The notes beneath the pieces were generated by a model that was not told the origin of the DNA, did not search any database, and was given only the letters and a program-made list of their open reading frames with translations. A stretch of 7,780 bases of DNA from Gemmataceae bacterium. Lineage in GTDB: Bacteria; Planctomycetota; Planctomycetia; Gemmatales; Gemmataceae. Both the position numbers and the translations under genes were made by a program. This document shows positions 1 to 5,800 of this stretch, piece by piece. The stretch covers positions 1-7,780 of the forward strand of contig JAOAAM010000550.1 of assembly GCA_026418875.1 (NCBI GenBank), given 5' to 3'. Position 1 is the first letter of the stretch. Each line of letters starts with the position of its first letter.

Positions 1-1
1 G

Positions 2-550
2 GCAACCGCCGTTGCGGCGAAACCGGCACCGCCGCCGATGCCTCCTAAGCCCGCCCCGCCGAAACCGGCACCGACACGGCGGAACTTCCTGAGCTGGTTT
101 GGCGTCGCGTGGGCCGCCTTCACAGCAGCGATGGCGGGTCTGACGCTCGGCACCCTGCGTTTCATGTTTCCTAACGTCCTGTCGGAGCCGCCGAGCAAGA
201 TAAAAATCGGGCCACCTGAGGCTTTCGAGGAAGGCAAAGTCAACGAACGCTTTAAGGACCAGAACATTTGGGTCGTCCGCTACCAGGGCAAAATTTTCGC
301 CCTAAGCACGACCTGCACTCATTTGGGCTGCACGCCGAACTGGCTGGAGTCGGCCGGGAAATTCAAGTGCCCCTGCCACGGATCGGGCTTCTACATCACG
401 GGCATCAATTTTGAAGGACCTGCGCCCAGACCCCTGGAGCGCTGGGGCATCTCGCAAGGTGATGACGGTCAATTGATCGTCGATAAGAGCAAGAAGTTCC
501 AGAAAGAACTCGGCCAATGGGACAACCCCGAGTCGTACTTCAGCGTCTAG
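2..550 (+). CDS. Rieske [2Fe-2S] iron-sulfur subunit of a bc/b6f-type complex (5' end probably truncated by window)
   Basis: This subunit takes an electron from quinol at the Qo site and passes it to a cytochrome c partner, working on the periplasmic side of the membrane. Counting from the Met at position 38, box I CTHLGC is at residues 93-98 and box II CPCHGSGF at 111-118. By family knowledge C93, H95, C111 and H114 bind the cluster, and C98-C113 form the disulfide. GPAPRPL at 127-133 is the usual third Rieske segment. TRRNFLSW (13-20) resembles a twin-arginine motif, followed by one hydrophobic anchor at about 21-42; Rieske proteins are typically Tat-exported with an uncleaved anchor. The Met at 38 has no visible Shine-Dalgarno. 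The same frame is open to the window edge and encodes more Ala/Pro/Lys-rich sequence (KPAPPP before the Met, KPAPPKPAP after it), so the true start probably lies upstream. The stop TAG is at 548-550. The residue two after the box II serine is Phe rather than the common Tyr. Function is near certain; the start is not. Confidence 0.95.
   Translation, partial: ATAVAAKPAPPPMPPKPAPPKPAPTRRNFLSWFGVAWAAFTAAMAGLTLGTLRFMFPNVLSEPPSKIKIGPPEAFEEGKVNERFKDQNIWVVRYQGKIFALSTTCTHLGCTPNWLESAGKFKCPCHGSGFYITGINFEGPAPRPLERWGISQGDDGQLIVDKSKKFQKELGQWDNPESYFSV
18..73 (+). repeat. Short direct repeat encoding the Ala/Pro/Lys-rich Rieske N-terminus
   Basis: The 14-base string CGAAACCGGCACCG occurs at 18-31 and again at 60-73, 42 bases apart and in the same reading frame. 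Each copy encodes a KPAP unit of the Pro/Ala-rich leader in front of the Rieske membrane anchor. It is most simply an in-frame low-complexity duplication within the cytoplasmic tail. The repeat spans the Met at 38, which argues that this Met is internal. Confidence 0.5.
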
Positions 551-607
551 CCGGCCTCGGCTGAGCAGCACCTTCGTCGTCTCGTGAGCGTATTCCTGCG
601 GAACCCC

Positions 608-612
608 AAGGA
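608..612 (+). promoter_or_regulatory. Ribosome binding site for the cytochrome b6-like gene
   Basis: AAGGA lies 8 bases upstream of the ATG at 621, which is good Shine-Dalgarno placement. It supports that start over the overlapping out-of-frame ATG codons. The rest of the 70-base gap after the Rieske stop shows no clear promoter or hairpin. Confidence 0.6.
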
Positions 613-620
613 TTTACCCA

Positions 621-1394
621 ATGTCTGTCGGCGACTTCATCCGCAACTCGCAGATCTGGAAAAGTATCTTTCGGCACCCGGCTCCACGAGACCGCCGAAA
701 TCGCGTGGTCGTGGTTCTGACCAACGTGTTCCTGCACCTGCACCCAGTTTCGGTGCGGAAGAGTGGAATCGCGCTATCGTACACCTGGTGCATGGGCGGC
801 CTGACCTTCTTCCTGTTCCTGGTCGAGACCGTGACCGGCGTGTTGCTGATGTTTTACTACCGCCCGACTCTGGAACACGCCTACAACGACATCTTGGCCC
901 TACGCGATGTCACGACCCTTGGTGTACTGCGGGAAATGCATCGGTGGGGTGCCCATGCCATGGTCATCGCCATTTGGCTGCACATGTACCGTGTCTTCTT
1001 AACCGGTTCGTACAAGCCACCTCGTGAATTCAACTGGTCGGTCGGTGTTATTTTGCTCGTGTTGACATTGCTCTTAAGTTTTACTGGCTATCTGTTACCG
1101 TGGGACCAGCTCGCAATTTGGGCGATCACGGTTGGAAGCAACATGGCGCGCGCGACTCCGTTAGTCGGTCACGAAGGGCCGTTCGCCTCGCTGCTGACGA
1201 TCGGTGATGCTCCGCTGATCCATTCGGGATCGGACGCCCGCTTCCTGCTACTGGGTGGACGCTTCGTCAGCGGCGACACACTGCTTAGGTTCTACGTACT
1301 ACACTGCGTTGCGATTCCGCTGGTAGTGGCCATGCTGATCGCAGTTCACTTTTGGCGCGTGAGGAAAGACGGTGGAATCAGTGGTGCCTTGTGA
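621..1394 (+). CDS. Cytochrome b6-like subunit (N-terminal half of cytochrome b) with haem c_i cysteine
   Basis: This four-helix membrane subunit carries the two b haems that move electrons across the membrane from the Qo to the Qi site. Haem ligands are H107 and H121 (in MHRWGAH and LHMYRV) and H228 and H243 (in FYVLHC and [10 protein letters not shown]). The second pair is 15 apart, the b6f-type spacing rather than the bc1-type 14. The TGYLLPWDQ stretch (155-163) and the terminal GISGAL strongly resemble plant and cyanobacterial b6. C57 in CMGGLT aligns with the b6 Cys35 (CLGGIT) that covalently holds haem c_i/c_n, so a third haem is likely. Helices are near 52-80, 107-127, 139-159 and 224-246. 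At 257 residues it is longer than b6 (about 215) because of a longer N-terminus and an insertion of about 20 residues around 184-213, between WDQ and the third haem ligand. The start is supported by a Shine-Dalgarno. The partner half is encoded by the next gene, 63 bases on. Confidence 0.95.
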   Translation: MSVGDFIRNSQIWKSIFRHPAPRDRRNRVVVVLTNVFLHLHPVSVRKSGIALSYTWCMGGLTFFLFLVETVTGVLLMFYYRPTLEHAYNDILALRDVTTLGVLREMHRWGAHAMVIAIWLHMYRVFLTGSYKPPREFNWSVGVILLVLTLLLSFTGYLLPWDQLAIWAITVGSNMARATPLVGHEGPFASLLTIGDAPLIHSGSDARFLLLGGRFVSGDTLLRFYVLHCVAIPLVVAMLIAVHFWRVRKDGGISGAL

Positions 1395-1457
1395 GAGATT
1401 TGACTGGGGTTTGCTGAACTGACGCGGCGGGAATCGAGTTCTCCGTTGGGTTGAGCC

Positions 1458-2771
1458 ATGCATGAAACCTTACCACGCAGCTTTCAAGTCGGTTTGGCCG
1501 GGTACTATCTGCTGTGCGCCGGCCTGAACTTTGGTTTCGCCCACTTTTACATGAACCGACCCAAGCTCCGGCTCGCCTGGGCGATCTCGGGTTTCATTTT
1601 CGCCCTGCACACGATCGTGTACCTCCTGACTGCCGCGACCAACCCTGAGTTGGGGCCGGTGATCCCGCATGTGATCGTCGATACGACCAATCGCATCTTC
1701 GATCACATTTGGGGACCGATTCTGTATTTTGTCGGCTCGTGTGTTGGGTTTGCCGCGCTCCTGTACTGGCGGAAACAACTAACCGAACCCACGGTCGCCA
1801 TCGCATTCCTCAAAATCACCCTGTTCATCTCAGGTTGGTCGATGACCAACCCGGATTTCCGGTCGATCATCACGAAGGCCGATAACGTGCCGATTGTGAT
1901 GTTGATGTTTACCGTGGGGTTCTTCACCTGGTTTGGCCTCCGTCGCGCGGTCATCAACGACGAACTGATCGCCCAAAACAAACCGGTGCTGGAGAAAGAC
2001 GACGAGAAGGTGCTGGTGTGGCCGGACTTGGTCTACACCGAACTGATCTGCATGATCATCGCCACGGCGGTCCTTGTCGTCTGGTCGATTGCCTTGGAGG
2101 CGCCGCTGGAGCAACCGGCGACCAACGCCAAGGCTCCGAACCCGTCCAAAGCTCCTTGGTACTTCCTGGGATTGCAGGAGATGCTGGTCTATTTCGACCC
2201 GTGGATGGCCGGCGTCGTTCTGCCGACGATGATTATCATCGGGCTAATCGCGATCCCCTACATCGACTTCAATCCGAAAGGCAACGGCTACTACACGTTC
2301 AAAGAGCGACCGTTCGCCGTGACAACTTTCCTCTTCGGCTTCCTCGTGCTATGGGTGGTTCTGATCGTCTTGGGCACGCTGTTGCGAGGTCCGAATTGGA
2401 ACTTCTTCGCACCGTTTGAGTACTGGGATCCGCATAAGGTTGTCCCACTTAATAACGTGAATCTTTCGGAACTGTTTTGGTTGGGAGTCGTGGGCGACCC
2501 AACTTTCTTGCGTGAAGGCGGATCGATCGGGTCGATCATAATTCGCGAGTCGCCCGGCATCCTTTTGACGGCGATCTACATGTTGGCCCTGCCGCCAATC
2601 CTTGCGAGAACGGTCTTCAGAAATTATTTCATCAAGATGGGGTTCTTGCGTTATTTCATGCTGATCACCCTTCTTCAGTTCATGGCATCGCTGCCGATCA
2701 AGATGGTATTGCGCTGGGTGATCAACCTGAAGTACATCGTGTACATCCCCGAGTATTTCTTCAACATTTGA
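1458..2771 (+). CDS. Extended subunit IV-like / cytochrome b C-terminal-half protein with extra N-terminal membrane domain
   Basis: Residues about 188-310 match subunit IV of b6f, the C-terminal half of cytochrome b. They start at VWPDLVYTEL, pass through EAPLEQPA and PNPSKAPWYFLGLQE (228-241), then IPYID and a third helix. Three helices fall near 190-213, 249-268 and 287-309. This protein completes the Qo pocket with the b6-like subunit. The usual PEWY tetrapeptide reads APWY (232-235), so the Qo glutamate is absent. At 437 residues it is far longer than plant subunit IV (about 160). The first roughly 185 residues form an added domain with about four or five hydrophobic segments (near 12-31, 39-58, 84-103, 114-128, 145-160), which I cannot assign to a named family. 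The C-terminus after about 310 adds a soluble stretch (GPNWNFFAPFEYWDP onward) and two further helices (about 364-384 and 396-416). No CXXCH is present. The only upstream purine run is GGG at 1448-1450, a weak ribosome site, yet no better in-frame start is visible. The subunit IV core is secure; roles of the extensions are unknown. Confidence 0.9.
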   Translation: MHETLPRSFQVGLAGYYLLCAGLNFGFAHFYMNRPKLRLAWAISGFIFALHTIVYLLTAATNPELGPVIPHVIVDTTNRIFDHIWGPILYFVGSCVGFAALLYWRKQLTEPTVAIAFLKITLFISGWSMTNPDFRSIITKADNVPIVMLMFTVGFFTWFGLRRAVINDELIAQNKPVLEKDDEKVLVWPDLVYTELICMIIATAVLVVWSIALEAPLEQPATNAKAPNPSKAPWYFLGLQEMLVYFDPWMAGVVLPTMIIIGLIAIPYIDFNPKGNGYYTFKERPFAVTTFLFGFLVLWVVLIVLGTLLRGPNWNFFAPFEYWDPHKVVPLNNVNLSELFWLGVVGDPTFLREGGSIGSIIIRESPGILLTAIYMLALPPILARTVFRNYFIKMGFLRYFMLITLLQFMASLPIKMVLRWVINLKYIVYIPEYFFNI

Positions 2772-2857
2772 GCGCAAAGGATGCTCGCTAGGGTTGAGGT
2801 TCGGGGATAGATCGAATCGTTCATTGCGGGAATTCAGATCGAAGGACTTACGCCTCC

Positions 2858-2863
2858 GAGGGA
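2858..2863 (+). promoter_or_regulatory. Ribosome binding site for the octahaem cytochrome gene
   Basis: GAGGGA lies 7 bases before the ATG at 2871. It fixes the start there rather than at the out-of-frame ATG at 2863. The 99-base gap from 2772 holds this site and two copies of AGATCGAA, with no convincing promoter or terminator. Confidence 0.6.
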
Positions 2864-2870
2864 TGAATCT

Positions 2871-5800
2871 ATGGCGGCCTCCGATTCAACATATCGAAAT
2901 ATCAAGACGCTCCACGTCGTCTTTGCGGTTTCCAGCCTGGTGATGTTGGCGACGATCATTGGCATGTTTGCCAAGGATTTTTACCGCCCGTGGAAGGTGG
3001 AGCAGCGATTGTTCTTCGATGTCGAGGAAGAGATGGCCAAGCGTCAACTCCTCGCCGCATCGCCCACGGAAGAGCAGGTCGACGAAATCGCATCCTTGGA
3101 GGCAGAGCTGGCTGCCAAGCGGTCGGAGCTAACAACTCGGCGGCAGCAATTTGAGAAGTCGCTGGGTGATTTGCCAGCCCGTAAACTCAAGACCGAGACC
3201 GAGCGTGCTACCGTCAAGGCCGACGTTGATTCCGTGCAGAGCTTCATCAACGCCGCGGCTGAACGCAACGAGGAGGGGCTATCCGCGGCCGAGGCCCTGC
3301 GTTGGAAAGCCCGACTGGACGAACTTACCGCCCGGCTCAACCAATTGACAGAGGAAGTGCAGAAGAATCAGGCTGAGTACGACGCCCGGTTGAAGGAGGC
3401 AGGCATCCCCGAGTTGGAGGAGCAGATCGCTCGACTGGAACGCCGTCACAAGGAGTTGCTCGGCGACTTCGATCGCTTTGCTAAGTTAGTTTCGCAGAAA
3501 CGATGGAGCGCCGGGGAGTGGCTGCGATCCCGACCTATTATCGAGGGTTTCGCGTCTCCAGTCCGAATTAACCAATACACATTGACCGACCTGCCAATCG
3601 ACTACAGCTTCAAGCATGTGACTCGGTTCGATCGATGCACGACGTGTCATTTGGGCATGGAGAAGGCAAACTATGATGCAGCATCGTTGGCGAGTTTGAC
3701 GGAAAATCCCAACTTGGACAAGGACCTCGCCAGTCGACTGCGCGGTGCCAAAAAGATCATCGAGAAGCGGCGCGAGGCAGGTGTTCGCGATCTGCCGAGC
3801 GAACGAGAGATTCAGCCGCGACAGATTTCGGCGGAAGAGTTGACCCCGGGGCGGATTCGTCAATTCGCGGCTCACCCGCGGCTCGATCTCTACGTCGACG
3901 CCGCCAGCCCCCACAGTGCGGAGAAATTCGGCTGCACGATTTGTCACTCCGGCCAAGGCAGTGCCACAGCCTTTTACGAAGCCTCGCATTTCCCGAATTC
4001 AGCGCCGCAGAAAAAGGACTGGAAGGAGAAGTACGACTGGAAGACGAACCATTATTGGGATTTCCCCATGGTGCCGTCCCGGTTCGTCGAATCGTCGTGC
4101 GTGAAGTGCCATCACGAGATCACCGATTTGATTCGCTATGGCAATCAGGTCGAGGCCCCGAAGTTGGTGAAGGGCTACAACCTGGTAAAAGAATTGGGCT
4201 GCTTCGGCTGCCATGAGATTGCGGGGATCAAGTCCGGCAAGAAGGTCGGTCCTGATCTGCGTCTGGAGCCGGACCCGGCGATGGAGTTTCGATCCCCTGC
4301 CGAGCAGGCGATGCTCTCAGCCGATCCGCTTAATCCGCCGGGCACCCTGCGCAAAGTTGGTCCCAGTTTGAATCGCCTCGCGGAAAAGACCAACGAGGAG
4401 TGGGTTCGACTATGGTTGAAGTCGCCCCGAGGCTTCCGGCCGTCGACCAAGATGCCCCATTTCTACCTCCAACCGAACAATCGGCCCGAGAATCTGCCGG
4501 ACGATCAAAAGCTATTTCCCGACAACGAAATTCATGCCGTGGCGCATTACCTCGTGGCGAAGAGCAAAGCCCACATCGACGAAATTAAGCGCTTTGCCGA
4601 GGAATCGCCCGATGCCGCTCAAGCCGATGCGAGCAAAGTGACCCAGTTGCAACAGGGGATTCAAGCCGCCGAGGCGGAGTTGAAGACGGCAGCCGGGGCG
4701 ACCGCAGAACCGATTCGTGAGCGACTGTCGGCCCTGAAGCACGAATTAGCCGCTGTCGAGAGCCGGATCAAGCGAAGGGATCAATTGCGCGGGTTGGCTC
4801 CGCCGACTGCGATGCAGCAATTGCCCGCCCAAGCTGACGTGACTCGTGGACGCGTCTTGTTCCAGGAAAAGGGATGCCTCGCGTGTCACAGTCACGAAGC
4901 GACTGAAACCCCGGGCGGCGAACACGACGGGAAGCCGATTCCGGCACTGGTCGGTGACGCGACGTTTGCCCCCGATCTATCCCGGCTGGCTCACAAACTC
5001 GTGCCCGAGATCGGCGGACCCGAGAATGCCCGCCGCTGGCTCGTGAGTTGGATCTTGGACCCGGCAGCCCACAACCCGCGCACCGTGATGCCGGACACTC
5101 AATTGAGCCTCGACGAAGCCAACGACGTGGCAGCTTGGCTGTTGTCGCAGAAGCCCGCTTGGGAACGCTCCGCAGAGGAGGAAGTCGCCCCGGTCGACCT
5201 GCGAACCCTGGCGGACATGACGGAGATGTACCTGAAGAAGGTCCTCACCGTCGCCGAGGTGCGGGATGTGCTTCGCCGTGACGCGAATGGGATTCCCACC
5301 GGTGGTTTCACCGTGCGTCGGTTAAAAGAGATCGCAGGGTCCAACCCCGATAGCGACGAGCTTGAACTCGGCGGCGACCTGCACGGCAAGAACGACGACG
5401 AAGTCATTCCTCTCGATGAGCACAAGCTCAAGATGTACGTCGGCAAGAAAGCGATCGGAAACCTCGGATGCTACGCCTGCCACAGCATTCCGGGCTTCCA
5501 AAATGCGAAGCCGATCGGCACCGGCCTGAATGACTGGGGCAAGAAAGACATCGAGCGATTGGCGTTTGAGGACGGCCACAAGTTCGTGGAACAGCACTTC
5601 CACATCGTCGCCTCGCGGGATGGCGAGAAGGGCAAGAATGGTGGTGAGTCATTTACGATCAAGGACGGGAAGAAGCCGTATGAGCAGTTCTTCCTGGACA
5701 TGTTGGACCATCATGGCCGGTCTCGTGAGGGGTTCCTGCACCTGAAGCTAGAAGAACCTCGAAGCTATGATTACAACCGCATCCGTAGTTGGGACGAGCG

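Noticed and set aside
584..1027. 147-residue plus-strand frame overlapping the cytochrome b6-like gene
   Set aside because: Its product is Arg/Pro/His-rich low-complexity sequence, and the overlapping frame at 621 encodes conserved haem-ligating helices.
2349..2777. 142-residue minus-strand frame over the 3' end of the subunit IV-like gene
   Set aside because: It is the complement of membrane-helix codons giving a charged, motif-free product, so it is a shadow.
2772..2870. Possible promoter in the 99-base gap before the octahaem gene
   Set aside because: Only poor -35/-10 matches (TTGAGG with no good -10 at the right distance). Read-through from the upstream genes is the simpler reading.
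3486..3989. 167-residue minus-strand frame
   Set aside because: It is antisense to the segment holding the first two CXXCH sites and shows no domain pattern or ribosome site.
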